Under the pieces are notes generated by a model. The model was not told where the DNA came from. It did no database searches and worked only from the letters and a program-made list of their open reading frames with translations. The position numbers and the translations under genes were made by a program. A stretch of 64,000 nt of DNA. Origin: Ramlibacter algicola (lineage in GTDB: Bacteria; Pseudomonadota; Gammaproteobacteria; Burkholderiales; Burkholderiaceae_C). The stretch spans positions 434,001 through 498,000 of the forward strand of contig NZ_JAEDAO010000001.1 in assembly GCF_016641735.1 (NCBI RefSeq), written 5' to 3'. Below are positions 44,537 through 54,750 of this stretch, one piece after another. Numbering within the stretch: the first letter of the stretch is position 1; each line of letters opens with the position of its first letter.

Positions 44537-44977
44537 ATGACCAGCTTCGCCCATGTCGACCATCCCACGCAGCACCCCGGCGTGGTCCGCGCCGAGCGCG
44601 TGTTCTCGGCCAGCCGTGACTTGGTCACGCAATTCAACGGCGCCCGCGGCGCCGCGACCCTGCTGCTCGCGGCCGTCGTGTCCGCGCTGCTCGTGGTGGC
44701 CAACGAGGTCGTCACGACCTGGACCGAAGGCCACCTGCTCGCCGCCTGGATCGTGCTGTGGGTCGTGGCGTTCGCGGCGCTCGGCCTGTTCGCCGCGCCG
44801 ATCCGCCGCGCCGTCCAGGGCGTGCAGGGCGGCCTGCAGCGCGCATCCGTCGCGCGCCGCCGTGCCGCCGAAGACCGCCAGCTGTGGCAAGTGGCGCTGA
44901 CCGACGCCCGCGTGATGGCTGAACTGAGCCATGCGATGACGCGCGACAGCCTGCGCGACGTCCGCGGCTACTACTGA
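44537..44977 (+). CDS. Hypothetical membrane protein, two TM segments
   Basis: A 146-residue protein with two clear membrane segments, AATLLLAAVVSALLVVANEV and LLAAWIVLWVVAFAALGLFA, close together. The N-terminus is polar and the C-terminal 55 residues are charged and helical (RRAAEDRQLWQVALTDARVM), forming a possible coiled coil. It is probably an inner-membrane protein with both ends inside. A good Shine-Dalgarno (AGGAG) precedes the ATG. The next small gene starts 12 bp on, so they form an operon under site B. Confidence 0.7.
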   Translation: MTSFAHVDHPTQHPGVVRAERVFSASRDLVTQFNGARGAATLLLAAVVSALLVVANEVVTTWTEGHLLAAWIVLWVVAFAALGLFAAPIRRAVQGVQGGLQRASVARRRAAEDRQLWQVALTDARVMAELSHAMTRDSLRDVRGYY

Positions 44978-44989
44978 GAGGAGCCCGCC

Positions 44990-45136
44990 ATGCTCGTCAC
45001 CCTTGCCCGCCAGGCCTGGGAAGCGGTGCTGGCCGCGATGCCCCGCACCGTGCTCCGCCGCCTCGATGACTGGGCGCGGCGCCATGCGCAAGCCCGCGCC
45101 GAGCGCCGCCGCAACCTGATGCGACAGCGCGCCTGA
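44990..45136 (+). CDS. Small basic 48-residue protein
   Basis: A short frame beginning MLVTLARQAWEAVLAAMPRT and ending in a strongly basic helix rich in Arg (RRHAQARAERRRNL). AGGAG lies 7 bases before the ATG, 12 bp after the preceding stop, which strongly suggests it is translated. It recalls the arginine-rich DUF1127 proteins but lacks their conserved end. A bidirectional hairpin follows. Confidence 0.6.
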   Translation: MLVTLARQAWEAVLAAMPRTVLRRLDDWARRHAQARAERRRNLMRQRA

Positions 45137-45149
45137 CCGGCGCAGCGAC

Positions 45150-45189
45150 CCAATGACAAAGGCCACCTTCCGGTGGCCCTTGTCATTGG
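45150..45189. terminator. Bidirectional hairpin between the small-gene operon and pckG
   Basis: CCAATGACAAAGGCCACC pairs with GGTGGCCCTTGTCATTGG over a TTCC loop, an 18-bp stem with one mismatch. The AAA/CTT part gives a short U-run in both directions. It lies 13 bp after one stop and 14 bp from the other. Confidence 0.8.
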
Positions 45190-45203
45190 TGCGGTGGCAA
45201 CCG

Positions 45204-47060
45204 TCAGGCGGCCATGCGCTCCTCGATCTTCGACTTGGTCGCCTTCAGTTCCTGCGGCAGGCGGTTTTCCAGCTGCTGGAACAGCTCGTGGTGCAGCTGC
45301 AGCTCCTTCTCCCACGCGGCCAGGTCGATGCCGATCACCTTCTGGAACTGCTCGCGGCTGAAGTCCAGGCCTTGCCAGTTCAGTTCGTCGTAGCGCGGGC
45401 TGATGCCGAAGGCGTGCTTCTCGCCCTGGGCCGCGCCTTCGATGCGGTCGATCATCCACTTCAGCACGCGCATGTTCTCGCCGTAGCCGGGCCAGACGAA
45501 CTTGCCGTCGTCGCCCTTGCGGAACCAGTTGGTGGTGAAGATCTTCGGGAGCTTGGCGCCCGACGCACCCAGCTTCTGGCCGAGCTTGAGCCAGTGCGCG
45601 AAGTAGTCGCTCATGTTGTAGCCGGTGAAGGGCAGCATCGCGAACGGGTCGCGGCGCACGACGCCTTGCTGGCCGATGATGGCGGCGGTGGTTTCCGAAC
45701 CCATGGTCGCGGCCATGTAGACGCCTTCGACCCAGTCGTTGGCCTCGGTCACCAGCGGCACGGTGGTCGAGCGGCGGCCACCGAAGATGAACGCGTCGAT
45801 CGGCACGCCGGCCGGATCGTCCCAGGCCGGGTCCAGCGCCGGGTTGTTGGTCGCGGCGACGGTGAAGCGCGCGTTGGGGTGCGCCGCCTTCGCGCCGGTC
45901 TTGGCGGCGAGGTCCGGCGTCCAGTCCTTGCCTTGCCAGTCGATGGCGTGCGCGGGCGGCTCGCCGTCCATGCCTTCCCACCACACGTCACCGTCGTCGG
46001 TCAGCGCGACGTTGGTGAAGATGACGTCCTGCTTCAGGGACTCCATGCAGTTCGGGTTGGTCTTGTAGTTGGTGCCCGGCGCGACGCCGAAGTAGCCCGC
46101 TTCCGGGTTGATCGCGCGCAGGCGGCCGTCGGCACCCGGCTTGATCCAGGCGATGTCGTCGCCGATGGTCGTGACCTTCCAGCCCTCGAAGCCCTTGGGC
46201 GGGATCAGCATCGCGAAGTTGGTCTTGCCGCAGGCCGACGGGAACGCGGCGGCCACGTGGTACTTCTTGCCCTGCGGGTTGGTCACGCCCAGGATCAGCA
46301 TGTGCTCGGCCAGCCAGCCCTGGTCGCGGCCCATGGTGGAAGCGATGCGCAGCGCGAAGCACTTCTTGCCCAGCAGCGCGTTGCCGCCGTAGCCGGAGCC
46401 GTACGACCAGATCTCGCGCGTCTCGGGGTAGTGGACGATGTACTTCGTCTTGTTGTTCGGCCAGGACGTCGTGTCCTTCTCGCCCGGCTGCAGCGGGGCG
46501 CCCACGGTGTGCACGCAGGGCACGAACTCGCCGTCGACACCCAGCACGTCGTACACCGCCTTGCCCATGCGGGTCATCAGGCGCATGTTGACGGCCACGT
46601 ACGCGCTGTCGGAGAGCTCCACGCCGATGTGGGCGATGTTGGAACCGAGCGGGCCCATCGAGAACGGCACGACGTACATCGTGCGGCCCTTCATGCAGCC
46701 GTCGAACAGCGGCTGCAGGGTGGCGCGCATTTCGGCGGGCTCGACCCAGTTGTTGGTCGGGCCGGCGTCGTCCTTGTGCTTCGAGCACACGAAGGTGCGG
46801 TCCTCGACGCGGGCGACGTCGCTCGGGTCGGAGTTGGCCAGGAACGAGCCCGGGCGCTTGGCCGGGTTGAGCTTCTTGAAGGTACCGGCGTCCACCAGTT
46901 GCTGGCAGAAGCGGTCGTATTCCTCCTGGCTGCCATCGCACCAGTGCACGTTGTCGGGCTTGCACAGCGCGACCATGTCGGCGACCCAGGCGATGAGCTT
47001 GGCGTTACGCACCCAGGCCGGTGCGTTCAGGTTCAAGCCCTTCATGGCGGGAGAGTTCAT
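45204..47060 (-). CDS. pckG: Phosphoenolpyruvate carboxykinase (GTP)
   Basis: A 618-residue enzyme converting oxaloacetate plus GTP to phosphoenolpyruvate in gluconeogenesis. [16 protein letters not shown] is the kinase-1a P-loop with the active cysteine, [20 protein letters not shown] the metal-binding kinase-2 region, and [20 protein letters not shown] the substrate region. The later [20 protein letters not shown] segment is typical of GTP-type enzymes. AGGAG lies 9 bases before the ATG. The gene has a long upstream region, fitting regulated expression. Confidence 0.96.
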   Translation of the reverse strand: MNSPAMKGLNLNAPAWVRNAKLIAWVADMVALCKPDNVHWCDGSQEEYDRFCQQLVDAGTFKKLNPAKRPGSFLANSDPSDVARVEDRTFVCSKHKDDAGPTNNWVEPAEMRATLQPLFDGCMKGRTMYVVPFSMGPLGSNIAHIGVELSDSAYVAVNMRLMTRMGKAVYDVLGVDGEFVPCVHTVGAPLQPGEKDTTSWPNNKTKYIVHYPETREIWSYGSGYGGNALLGKKCFALRIASTMGRDQGWLAEHMLILGVTNPQGKKYHVAAAFPSACGKTNFAMLIPPKGFEGWKVTTIGDDIAWIKPGADGRLRAINPEAGYFGVAPGTNYKTNPNCMESLKQDVIFTNVALTDDGDVWWEGMDGEPPAHAIDWQGKDWTPDLAAKTGAKAAHPNARFTVAATNNPALDPAWDDPAGVPIDAFIFGGRRSTTVPLVTEANDWVEGVYMAATMGSETTAAIIGQQGVVRRDPFAMLPFTGYNMSDYFAHWLKLGQKLGASGAKLPKIFTTNWFRKGDDGKFVWPGYGENMRVLKWMIDRIEGAAQGEKHAFGISPRYDELNWQGLDFSREQFQKVIGIDLAAWEKELQLHHELFQQLENRLPQELKATKSKIEERMAA

Positions 47061-47330
47061 CGGGAAAAGCTCCTAAGTTGGAAACCGGGTTTCAGAAAGG
47101 AGAGCTCTTCACGGGGCAGGGCCGAGCGCGCCTTTTTGAAACCGGGCTTGGCTCAGTCGGCATGCGGCGCTGGGCTGGCGACAGGATCGCTGCGTGGCCA
47201 GTCGCGCTCGCGGGGTCGGCTGGGAAGCTGATTCTAAGAATCGGGAAACTGATCTGGGGGTGGTCCACCCGCGAGTCCATGCAAAACCGGCATGGGTTTA
47301 TGCGGACGCTGCTGCCGCGCTGCGGGCGGC
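47061..47330 (-). promoter_or_regulatory. Upstream region of pckG
   Basis: No gene is seen in this 270-bp stretch. It holds two direct copies of GAAACCGGGYTT (47081-47093 and 47138-47149) and two 13-bp palindromes with a single central base: GATTCTAAGAATC at 47230 and GGGTGGTCCACCC at 47258. Which of these binds a regulator cannot be told. Confidence 0.4.
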
Positions 47331-47362
47331 AAAAAGCCCGGTGGCGGAGGCCGACCGGGCTT
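47331..47362 (-). terminator. Intrinsic terminator of the 50-codon gene
   Basis: On the minus strand AAGCCCGGT, a GC-rich loop of 11 bases, then ACCGGGCTT followed by TTT. It lies 22 bp beyond the stop at 47385. Confidence 0.75.
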
Positions 47363-47384
47363 GCTGGGCGAACGCGCGCGGCGC

Positions 47385-47537
47385 TCAGGCCATGTAGATC
47401 GCGATGAAGGCGAGCAGGAACATCAGCACGCCGCCGGCGACGGGCAGCACGATGGGCATCGCGTGCACGATGTTTTCGACGGTGTCCTCGGACTGGGTGG
47501 CCTCGCCGTGGCTGTGGCGGACTTCGGGGCTCGACAT
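47385..47537 (-). CDS. Small 50-residue single-TM protein
   Basis: A short protein beginning MSSPEVRHSHGEATQSEDTV, then ENIVHAMPIVLPVAGG and a membrane helix (VLMFLLAFIAIYMA) that ends the protein. The polar, His-containing N-terminus would face the cytoplasm or periplasm. A GAGGA Shine-Dalgarno is present and an intrinsic terminator follows. The design (C-terminal single helix) recalls small respiratory-complex accessory subunits, but no partner gene is nearby and I do not assign a function. Confidence 0.6.
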   Translation of the reverse strand: MSSPEVRHSHGEATQSEDTVENIVHAMPIVLPVAGGVLMFLLAFIAIYMA

Positions 47538-47600
47538 GGGGTCCTCTTGCGCGCTGGGTTGACGGTGGGATTCTACCGGCTCGGGAAACGGCCCAGGCTC

Positions 47601-48005
47601 CTAGAGCAGCGCGTACGTCGTGGTCGCGCGGCAGACGCTCTTGCCGTCGATGGAGCCGCGGATGTCGATCTCGCCGAAGGCCAGCGCCTTGCCTGCGCGA
47701 ACGATCGTCGCCTGCACCAGGGCGTCCTGCCCGGACAGCGGACGCAGGAAGCTGGTGTTCATCTGCACCGTGGTGCAGGGCTTGAACTCGCCGAAGCGGT
47801 TGATCAGCGCCAGCACCATGGCGGTGTCGGCGGCGGCCATCATGGCCTGGCCGCACAGCATGCCGCCGCTGCGCGCGAGCTGGTCGGTGACCGGCAGGCG
47901 CAGCGTGACGCTGTCGGCGTCGAAACCTTCGGCGCGCAGGCCCAGCGCCTGCACCCAGGGCGCGAAATACTCCGGCAGGGCGGACTGCAAGTGGTCGAGC
48001 GTCAT
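47601..48005 (-). CDS. PaaI-family hot-dog thioesterase
   Basis: A 134-residue protein of the PaaI/YbdB hot-dog fold. SGGMLCGQAMMAAADTAMVL is the helix that normally carries HGG...D, with the aspartate kept and the first histidine replaced by Ser-Gly-Gly. VQMNTSFLRPLSGQDALVQA and FGEIDIRGSIDGKSVCRAT are the family beta strands. It probably hydrolyses an acyl-CoA in the cytoplasm. It begins 22 bp after the threonine ammonia-lyase stop on the same strand, so they may be co-transcribed. Confidence 0.85.
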   Translation of the reverse strand: MTLDHLQSALPEYFAPWVQALGLRAEGFDADSVTLRLPVTDQLARSGGMLCGQAMMAAADTAMVLALINRFGEFKPCTTVQMNTSFLRPLSGQDALVQATIVRAGKALAFGEIDIRGSIDGKSVCRATTTYALL

Positions 48006-48027
48006 GCCCGCGATGATAAGGACGCGG

Positions 48028-49227
48028 TCACTGGCGCTCGGCCTGGAAGCCGGCGGAGCGCAGCGAGCGCAGCACCGCTTCGATGTGGTCCGGCCCGCGG
48101 GTCTGGATCACCAGTTCGATGTCCACGTTCTGCGCCGCCAGCATCGTGAACGCGCGCTGGTGGTGGACCTCGTCGACGTTGGCACCGGCCTCGCTGACGA
48201 TCGCCGTGATGCGCGCCAGCGTGCCCGGCACGTCGCGCGCGCTGACCCGGATGCGGGCCAGCCGCCCTGCGCGCACCATGCCGCGCTCGATGATCGCGGC
48301 CAGCAGCAACGGGTCGATGTTGCCGCCGCCCAGCACCAGGCCGACGGTGCGGCCGGCGAAGCGCGGCTTGTCCTTGAGCATCGCGGCCAGCCCGGCGGCG
48401 CCCGCACCTTCGACCAGCGTCTTCTCGATCTCCAGCAGCATCACGATCGACTGCTCGATGTCGCCTTCGTCGACCAGCAGGATGTCGTCGACGCAGCGCT
48501 CGATGATCTGCTGCGGCACGCGGCCCGGCGTGCCCACCGCGATGCCTTCCGCGATGGTGCTCACGCCCTGCGGCAACTGCAGGTGCTTCACCGCGTTGTA
48601 CATGGTCGGAAAGCGCAGCGTCTGCACGCCGATCACTTCCATCGACGGCTTCAGCGCCTTGGCCACGATCGACATGCCGGCGATCAGGCCGCCGCCGCCG
48701 ATGGCGACCACCAGCATGTCCAGCTCGGGCACGTCCTCCAGCATCTCGAGGGCCGCCGTGCCCTGGCCCGCGACGATCTCCTCGTCGTCGTACGGGTGCA
48801 CGAGCAGCAGGCCTTCGCGCTCGGCGAGCTGCAGCGCATGCGCGCGCGACTCGTCCAGCGTGTCGCCGTGCAGCACGACCTCGGCGCCGAAGCCGCGCGT
48901 GCGCTCGACCTTCACGCCGGGCGTGAAGCGCGGCATCACGATCACGGCGCGCAAGCCCAGCCGTTGCGCGTGGTACGCGACGCCTTGCGCGTGGTTGCCC
49001 GCGCTCATGGCGATGACGCCACGGCGGCGCTCGTCGGCCGTCAGCTGCGCAAGCTTGTTGCAGGCGCCGCGCTCCTTGAAGCTGGCTGTGAACTGCAGGT
49101 TCTCGAATTTGAGGAACACGCGGGCGCCGGTGAGCTCCGAGAGCGTGCGCGATTCGACGCACGGAGTGCGCAGCACCTGGCCTTGCAAGCGGGTGGCCGC
49201 GGCCTGGATGTCGGCGAGGTTCAGCAT
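48028..49227 (-). CDS. Threonine ammonia-lyase
   Basis: A 399-residue PLP enzyme deaminating threonine to 2-oxobutanoate. FTASFKERGACNKLAQL holds the Schiff-base lysine, IAMSAGNHAQGVAYHAQRLG the substrate loop and VAIGGGGLIAGMSIVAKALK the phosphate-binding glycine loop. The C-terminal 75 residues (RIRVSARDVPGTLARITAIV) form one ACT-like regulatory domain, giving the short form rather than the 500-residue IlvA. It may be biosynthetic or catabolic; the sequence does not decide. It diverges from the AAA+ ATPase gene with 135 bp between. Confidence 0.92.
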   Translation of the reverse strand: MLNLADIQAAATRLQGQVLRTPCVESRTLSELTGARVFLKFENLQFTASFKERGACNKLAQLTADERRRGVIAMSAGNHAQGVAYHAQRLGLRAVIVMPRFTPGVKVERTRGFGAEVVLHGDTLDESRAHALQLAEREGLLLVHPYDDEEIVAGQGTAALEMLEDVPELDMLVVAIGGGGLIAGMSIVAKALKPSMEVIGVQTLRFPTMYNAVKHLQLPQGVSTIAEGIAVGTPGRVPQQIIERCVDDILLVDEGDIEQSIVMLLEIEKTLVEGAGAAGLAAMLKDKPRFAGRTVGLVLGGGNIDPLLLAAIIERGMVRAGRLARIRVSARDVPGTLARITAIVSEAGANVDEVHHQRAFTMLAAQNVDIELVIQTRGPDHIEAVLRSLRSAGFQAERQ

Positions 49228-49362
49228 GCCGCCATTGTCCCTGCAAGCGGCGGATGGGCCGCCACGGCCGCGTTGCATCAGCGGCTTCCATGAGGGAGCA
49301 AGCCGGGTTATCGTGCGCTCCACACGAGCCTCGCGACACCGCACCTTCACCGGAGACCTGGG

Positions 49363-51663
49363 ATGGTCAAACGATCCGCCGATGCGCAGCTTCACGCCTC
49401 CCCGGGCCTGAAGGACGCGCCGGTGCTCGACCTGATGTGCTCGCATTTCGTGCTCACGCTGGCCGCCAAGCAAGGCGGCAAGTTCAACGTGCGGCGTGAC
49501 CTCAATGGCCTGCTCACGCTCGCCGGCCGCCACCTGGTGTGGCCGGCGCCGGCGTTGTCGCGCCTGCGCGAATTCCTCGGCCGCCGCTGCAAGGACAACG
49601 AGTTCTGGCGCGGGCACGAGCGCCTGTCGACCGCCGCTTTCCTCGAGCGGCACGGCGTGTGGCGCGGGCCGTACGAGGAAGGCACGCTGTTCTTCTACCT
49701 GGACGAATACGCGAAGGACCAGCCCAAGGACCTGCTGTCGGTGCTCACGGTCACCGGCGACTGGTTGACGCAGGCATTGAAGAAGCAGTCGACGCTGGTG
49801 GAAAAGAACATCGACGCCCTGTCCGGCCTGCTGCAGCTGAACCAGGCCGAGCGCGCGTTGCTGCTGTACGGCACGTTGGCGCGCTACCAGCGCGACCTGC
49901 GCAGCATCCTCGTCGAGTTCAAGGTGAACAACGCGCCGGAAGCGTATGCGGCCATCGCCGAACTCGCGGGAGTCAACGCGGCCGACGTCGGTGAAGCGCT
50001 GCGTGCCGGGTCGCGGCTGGAACGCATCGGCCTGGTCGAGAACCTGATCTCCGAGCACAACATCACCGACCTGGCCGACCTGATGAAGGTCAGCGAGAAG
50101 CTGCCGCCGGTGCTGATGCGCGAGTACCGTGACCAGGCCGAACTGATGGCGGTGTTCACGCGGCCGTCCAGCAAGAGCGAACTGGCCCTGTCGGATTTCG
50201 CGTTCGTGGAGGAAGACGCCGGCGTGCTGTCGGCGCTGTTGCGCAACGCGGTCGAACGCAAGGAGCCGGGCGTGAACGTGCTGCTCTATGGCCCGCCCGG
50301 CACCGGCAAGACCGAACTCGCGAAGGTGGTCGCGCAGGCCGCGGGGCTGGAGTTGTTCGAGGTCGAATACGCCGACCGCGACGGCAACTCGCTGTCCGGG
50401 CGCGACCGCTACCGCTCGCTGCAGATCGCGCAGGTGTTCCTCAAGGGCAGCGCGCGCTCGGCGCTGCTGTTCGACGAAGTCGAGGACGTGTTCCCGCCGA
50501 TCAGCACTGAAGCCGCGCAGCTGATGGCGCGCGCCGAGCAGGTCGCCGTGCCGGCCACCGGCAGCGTGAGCGGCAAGGCCTGGGTGAACCAGATCCTCGA
50601 ATCGAACCCGGTGCCCACGCTGTGGGTCACCAACCGCATCGAGCAGATCGATCCCGCGTTCCGGCGCCGCTTCGCCTACCACCTGGAACTCAAGTCGCCG
50701 CCGCCCGGCGCACGCGAGGCGCTGGTGCGCAAGGCGGTCGACGGCGTGCCGGTGTCCGACGCGTTCGTGGCCAAGCTCACCGAACGCAAGGGGCTGACGC
50801 CGGCGCAGATCCGCACCGCGGTGCGCTTCGCCGGCCTCGCGGCGGGGCCGCAGGCCGCCTTCGAAGACCTGATGGAGCGCCAGTTGCGTAATGCCGACCA
50901 GGCGCTGGGCAACCGCGCGGCCGCGGCGCAGCGGCCGAGCGTCACGACCTACGACCTGGCGATGCTGAACGTCGAGAGCCGCTTCGAGGTGCCGCGCATC
51001 GTCGAGGCACTGCGCGCGCGCGGCCACGGCACGCTGTGCTTCTACGGGCCGCCCGGCACCGGCAAGACGGCGCTGGCCGAGCACATCGCGAAGTCGCTGG
51101 ACCGCCCGCTGTTGATCAAGCAGGCCAGCGACCTCATGAGCAAGTTCGTCGGCGAGACCGAGCAGAACATGGCCGCCATGTTCCGCGAGGCCGAGACCGA
51201 ACGCGCGGTGCTGCTGCTCGACGAAGCCGACAGCTTCCTGCAGGACCGCCGCGGCGCGCAACGCACCTACGAAGTCACCGAAGTCAACGAGATGTTGCAG
51301 GGCATGGAGCGCTTCGCCGGCATCTTCGTGTGCACCACCAACCTGCTCGATCGCATCGACCAGGCCGCGCTGCGCCGCTTCACCTTCAAGATCCGCTTCA
51401 AGGCACTCACGACGGAGCAGCGCGAGACGATGTTCGTCACCGAGGCGCTGGGCGGCGACGCAGCGCAACTGACGGCCGCCATGGGTTCAAGGCTGGCGAA
51501 GCTGGACCAGTTGTGCCCGGGTGACTTCGCCGCCGTCAAGCGGCAGGTGGAGATCCTGGCATCCGACGACTTCGGGCCCGACGATTTCCTGGAGCAGCTG
51601 GAAGCCGAGCACCGCATCAAGCCCGAGGTCCGCGAAGCGCGGCCGATGGGGTTCACGCACTAG
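49363..51663 (+). CDS. Tandem AAA+ ATPase of unknown function
   Basis: A 766-residue cytoplasmic protein with two AAA+ modules. The first has Walker [10 protein letters not shown] at G310 and Walker B LLFDEVED; its arginine finger region is [12 protein letters not shown]. The second has Walker [10 protein letters not shown] at G562, Walker [10 protein letters not shown] and the finger region [12 protein letters not shown]. The order resembles Cdc48/p97-like double-ring ATPases, but residues 1-290 form an unrecognised helical domain with no Cdc48 N-domain. Substrate and partners are unknown. Its stop overlaps that of recQ by 11 bp. Confidence 0.85.
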   Translation: MVKRSADAQLHASPGLKDAPVLDLMCSHFVLTLAAKQGGKFNVRRDLNGLLTLAGRHLVWPAPALSRLREFLGRRCKDNEFWRGHERLSTAAFLERHGVWRGPYEEGTLFFYLDEYAKDQPKDLLSVLTVTGDWLTQALKKQSTLVEKNIDALSGLLQLNQAERALLLYGTLARYQRDLRSILVEFKVNNAPEAYAAIAELAGVNAADVGEALRAGSRLERIGLVENLISEHNITDLADLMKVSEKLPPVLMREYRDQAELMAVFTRPSSKSELALSDFAFVEEDAGVLSALLRNAVERKEPGVNVLLYGPPGTGKTELAKVVAQAAGLELFEVEYADRDGNSLSGRDRYRSLQIAQVFLKGSARSALLFDEVEDVFPPISTEAAQLMARAEQVAVPATGSVSGKAWVNQILESNPVPTLWVTNRIEQIDPAFRRRFAYHLELKSPPPGAREALVRKAVDGVPVSDAFVAKLTERKGLTPAQIRTAVRFAGLAAGPQAAFEDLMERQLRNADQALGNRAAAAQRPSVTTYDLAMLNVESRFEVPRIVEALRARGHGTLCFYGPPGTGKTALAEHIAKSLDRPLLIKQASDLMSKFVGETEQNMAAMFREAETERAVLLLDEADSFLQDRRGAQRTYEVTEVNEMLQGMERFAGIFVCTTNLLDRIDQAALRRFTFKIRFKALTTEQRETMFVTEALGGDAAQLTAAMGSRLAKLDQLCPGDFAAVKRQVEILASDDFGPDDFLEQLEAEHRIKPEVREARPMGFTH

Positions 51664-53512
51664 CCACCACCCGCAGCACGTCCTCGCCATAAGCCTCCAG
51701 CTTGCGCGCGCCAATGCCGCTGATGCCTTCGAGGTCGCCGATCGACGACGGCGCTGCCGCTGCAATCGCCGCCAGCGTGGCGTCATGAAAGATCACGTAC
51801 GCGGGCAGGTTGTGCGCCCGCGCCACTTCGGCGCGCCAGGCCTTCAGCGCCGCGAAGCGCGCCTGGCCCTCCGCCGTCAACCCTGCGGCTGCAACCGGCG
51901 CAGCGGCGGTGCGGCCGCTCGTGCGCCGGCGTGACGACGGCTGCGAGATCGACTCGCGCAGCAGCACCTGCTGCTCGCCCTTGAGCACCGCGCGCGACGC
52001 GTCGGTAAGGTGCAGCGTGTTGAACGCCTCCGGATCGACCCCTACAGCGCCGGTCGCGACGAGTTGCCGCAGCACGCCGCGCAACTGCTGTTCGCTGTAC
52101 TGCGCGCCAACGCCGAAGGTCGACACCTTGTCGTGCGCGTACTGCGTCACCTTGTCCGTCACCTTGCCGCGCACGATGTCCATCACGTGCCCGGCCCCGA
52201 AGCCGATCCCGCTGGCCTGGCGCACGCGGTAGACGGTGGACAGCAGCTTGCGCGCGGCGTCCGTGCCGTCCCACAGTTGCGGCGGCGACAGGCAGTTGTC
52301 GCAATTGCCGCAAGGCTGCGACTGTTCGCCGAAGTAGCCGAGGAGCCGCACGCGACGGCAATCCGACGCTTCCGCCAGCACCAGCAGCGCATCCAGCTTG
52401 CCGCGCATCACCTGCTTGAACTCGTCGCCCGCCGGGCTCTCGTCGATCATGCGCCGCTGGTTGACGACGTCCTGCAGCCCGTAGGCCATCCACGCCTGCG
52501 CCGGCAACCCGTCGCGTCCCGCGCGCCCGGTCTCCTGGTAGTAGCCCTCGATGTTCTTGGGCATGTCCAGGTGGGCGACGAAGCGCACGTCGGGCTTGTC
52601 GATGCCCATGCCGAACGCGATGGTGGCCACCATCACAAGCCCCTCGTCACGCAGGAAGCGGTCCTGGTTCTTCTGCCGCACGCTCGCATCCAGCCCGGCG
52701 TGGTACGGCAAGGCGTCGACGCCGCGGTCGACCAGCATCTGCGCGGTGTCCTCGACGCGCTTGCGCGACTGGCAGTAGACGATGCCGGCGTCGCCCGCAT
52801 GTTCATCCTCGATGAACCGCAGCAGTTGCGCCGACGGGTCCTTCTTCTCGACGATGCGGTAGCGGATGTTGGGGCGGTCGAAGCTGCTGACGAACTGGCG
52901 CGCGTCCTGCAGCTGCAAGCGCTCGACGATGTCGGCGCGCGTGAGGTCGTCGGCCGTGGCGGTGAGCGCGATGCGCGGCACCTGCGGGTAGCGCTCATGC
53001 AGCACCGCGAGCTGGCGGTACTCGGGCCGGAAGTCGTGGCCCCATTGGCTGACGCAGTGCGCCTCGTCGATCGCGAACAGCGACAGCTTGCCCTTGGCGG
53101 CGAGCTTGTCCAGCTGGGCCAGGAAGCGCGGGGTGGTGACGCGTTCGGGCGCCGCGTACAGCAGCGTCAGCTCGCCGCGCAGCAGGCGGCCTTCGACGGC
53201 CGAGGCTTCGTCCAGCGACAGCGACGAGTTGAGGAACGCGGCCTCGACGCCTGCTTCGTGCAGCGCGCCGACCTGGTCGTGCATCAGCGCGATCAGGGGC
53301 GAGACGACGATGGCGGTGCCCTGGCCCGCGTGCTGCCGCGCGATGGCGGGCACCTGGTAGCACAGCGACTTGCCGCCGCCGGTGGGCATGAGCACCAGCG
53401 CGTCGCCGCCGCCGATGACGTGGCCGACGATGTCGGCCTGGGCGCCGCGAAAGCGCTCGTAGCCGAAGACGTCGTGGAGGATGGACTGGGCGGTGGAGGA
53501 CAAGGCGCGCAT
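51653..53512 (-). CDS. recQ: ATP-dependent DNA helicase RecQ
   Basis: A 619-residue 3'-5' DNA helicase for recombination repair and replication-fork processing. Walker [12 protein letters not shown] (K48), the DEAH box at 149-152 ([19 protein letters not shown]) and motif VI ([19 protein letters not shown]) are intact. The zinc-binding cysteines occur in [14 protein letters not shown] and PCGNCDNC, followed by the RQC winged helix and a C-terminal HRDC domain ([20 protein letters not shown]). I start at the ATG at 53512, matching the family N-terminus. It diverges from the first methionine synthase gene. Confidence 0.96.
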   Translation of the reverse strand: MRALSSTAQSILHDVFGYERFRGAQADIVGHVIGGGDALVLMPTGGGKSLCYQVPAIARQHAGQGTAIVVSPLIALMHDQVGALHEAGVEAAFLNSSLSLDEASAVEGRLLRGELTLLYAAPERVTTPRFLAQLDKLAAKGKLSLFAIDEAHCVSQWGHDFRPEYRQLAVLHERYPQVPRIALTATADDLTRADIVERLQLQDARQFVSSFDRPNIRYRIVEKKDPSAQLLRFIEDEHAGDAGIVYCQSRKRVEDTAQMLVDRGVDALPYHAGLDASVRQKNQDRFLRDEGLVMVATIAFGMGIDKPDVRFVAHLDMPKNIEGYYQETGRAGRDGLPAQAWMAYGLQDVVNQRRMIDESPAGDEFKQVMRGKLDALLVLAEASDCRRVRLLGYFGEQSQPCGNCDNCLSPPQLWDGTDAARKLLSTVYRVRQASGIGFGAGHVMDIVRGKVTDKVTQYAHDKVSTFGVGAQYSEQQLRGVLRQLVATGAVGVDPEAFNTLHLTDASRAVLKGEQQVLLRESISQPSSRRRTSGRTAAAPVAAAGLTAEGQARFAALKAWRAEVARAHNLPAYVIFHDATLAAIAAAAPSSIGDLEGISGIGARKLEAYGEDVLRVVASA

Positions 53513-53585
53513 TCTCCCTGCTCGGCCTGCCTGCAACGGTGCATCCCTACAATCCGTGGACCCGCCCGTTGACGATTCCTCCCCC

Positions 53586-54632
53586 ATGAAGCCGATCCCC
53601 TACACCCGTGGCCAGCAGCTGCCGCAGCTGCTGGAGCAGCACATCCTCGTCCTGGATGGCGCGATGGGGACCATGATCCAGCGCTTCAAGCTGACCGAGG
53701 CCGACTACCGCGGCGAGCGCCTGAAGGACCACCCCAGGGACCTGAAGAACAACGGCGACCTGCTGGTGCTGACGCGCCCCGACGTGATCCGCGACATCCA
53801 CGAGGGCTACCTCGCGGCCGGCGCCGACATGATCGAGACCAACACCTTCGGCGCCAACTCGCTGGCGCAGGACGATTACGGCCTGGGCCACCTGGCGCGC
53901 GAGATGAACGTCGCTGCCGCGCGCATCGCGCGCCAGGCCGCCGACAAGTTCTCGACGCCCGACAAGCCGCGCTTCGTCGCTGGCGCGCTCGGCCCGACGC
54001 CGCGCACGGCCAGCATCAGCCCCGACGTCAACGACCCCGGTGCGCGCAACGTCGACTTCGAACAGCTGCGTGCCGCGTACAAGGAGCAGGTGGAAGGCCT
54101 TGTCGAAGGCGGCGCCGACCTGCTGCTGGTCGAAACGATTTTCGACACGCTCAACGCCAAGGCCGCGCTGTTCGCGATCGAGGAAGTGTTCGACGCCACC
54201 GGCGAGCGCCTGCCGCTCGTCATCAGCGGCACCGTCACCGACGCCTCCGGCCGCGTGCTCAGCGGCCAGACCGTCACCGCGTTCTGGTACAGCGTGCGGC
54301 ACGCGCGTCCCCTGGCCGTCGGCCTGAACTGCGCGCTGGGCGCGGCGCTGATGCGCCCGTACATCCAGGAACTGGCGAAGGCCGCGCCCGACACCTTCAT
54401 CAGCTGCTACCCCAATGCCGGCCTGCCCAATCCCATGAGCGAGACCGGCTTCGACGAGACGCCCGAGGTCACCTCACGCCTGCTGCGCGAGTTCGCGGCC
54501 GAGGGCCTGGTGAACATCGTCGGCGGCTGCTGCGGCACGACGCCCGAGCACATCGGCGCGATCCGCGAAGCGGTGTCGCCGCTGGCGGCGCGCTCGACGC
54601 AGAAGCAGTTCTTCTACAAGGAAGCGGCGTAG
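53586..54632 (+). CDS. metH: Methionine synthase, homocysteine-binding module (split MetH, part 1)
   Basis: A 348-residue protein corresponding to the N-terminal homocysteine S-methyltransferase domain of cobalamin-dependent Met[21 protein letters not shown] is the opening signature. Zinc ligands are the cysteine in [11 protein letters not shown] and the pair in [13 protein letters not shown]. The remaining MetH modules are encoded separately at 55861, beyond a divergent transport gene; the two proteins must act together. No riboswitch precedes this gene. Repeat A4 follows its stop. Confidence 0.92.
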   Translation: MKPIPYTRGQQLPQLLEQHILVLDGAMGTMIQRFKLTEADYRGERLKDHPRDLKNNGDLLVLTRPDVIRDIHEGYLAAGADMIETNTFGANSLAQDDYGLGHLAREMNVAAARIARQAADKFSTPDKPRFVAGALGPTPRTASISPDVNDPGARNVDFEQLRAAYKEQVEGLVEGGADLLLVETIFDTLNAKAALFAIEEVFDATGERLPLVISGTVTDASGRVLSGQTVTAFWYSVRHARPLAVGLNCALGAALMRPYIQELAKAAPDTFISCYPNAGLPNPMSETGFDETPEVTSRLLREFAAEGLVNIVGGCCGTTPEHIGAIREAVSPLAARSTQKQFFYKEAA

Positions 54633-54658
54633 TCCCGTCGTCCGCGCGGCGGCGGATT

Positions 54659-54750
54659 CGTCATTCCCGCGCAGGCGGGAATCCACCGCGTCCACCGACT
54701 CGGGCGTGCAAGGGAAGCGATGGGTCCCCGCCGCCGCGGGGACGACGCAG
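54659..54750. repeat. Dispersed palindromic repeat, family A, copy 4
   Basis: ATTCCCGCGCAGGCGGGAAT, a more divergent spacer, then GTCCCCGCCGCCGCGGGGAC. It is in the gap between the converging MetH part 1 and Bug-family genes. Confidence 0.82.

Noticed and set aside
45153..47231. A 692-codon plus-strand open frame opposite pckG
   Set aside because: Antisense mirror of pckG, rich in His, Val and Gln, no domains.
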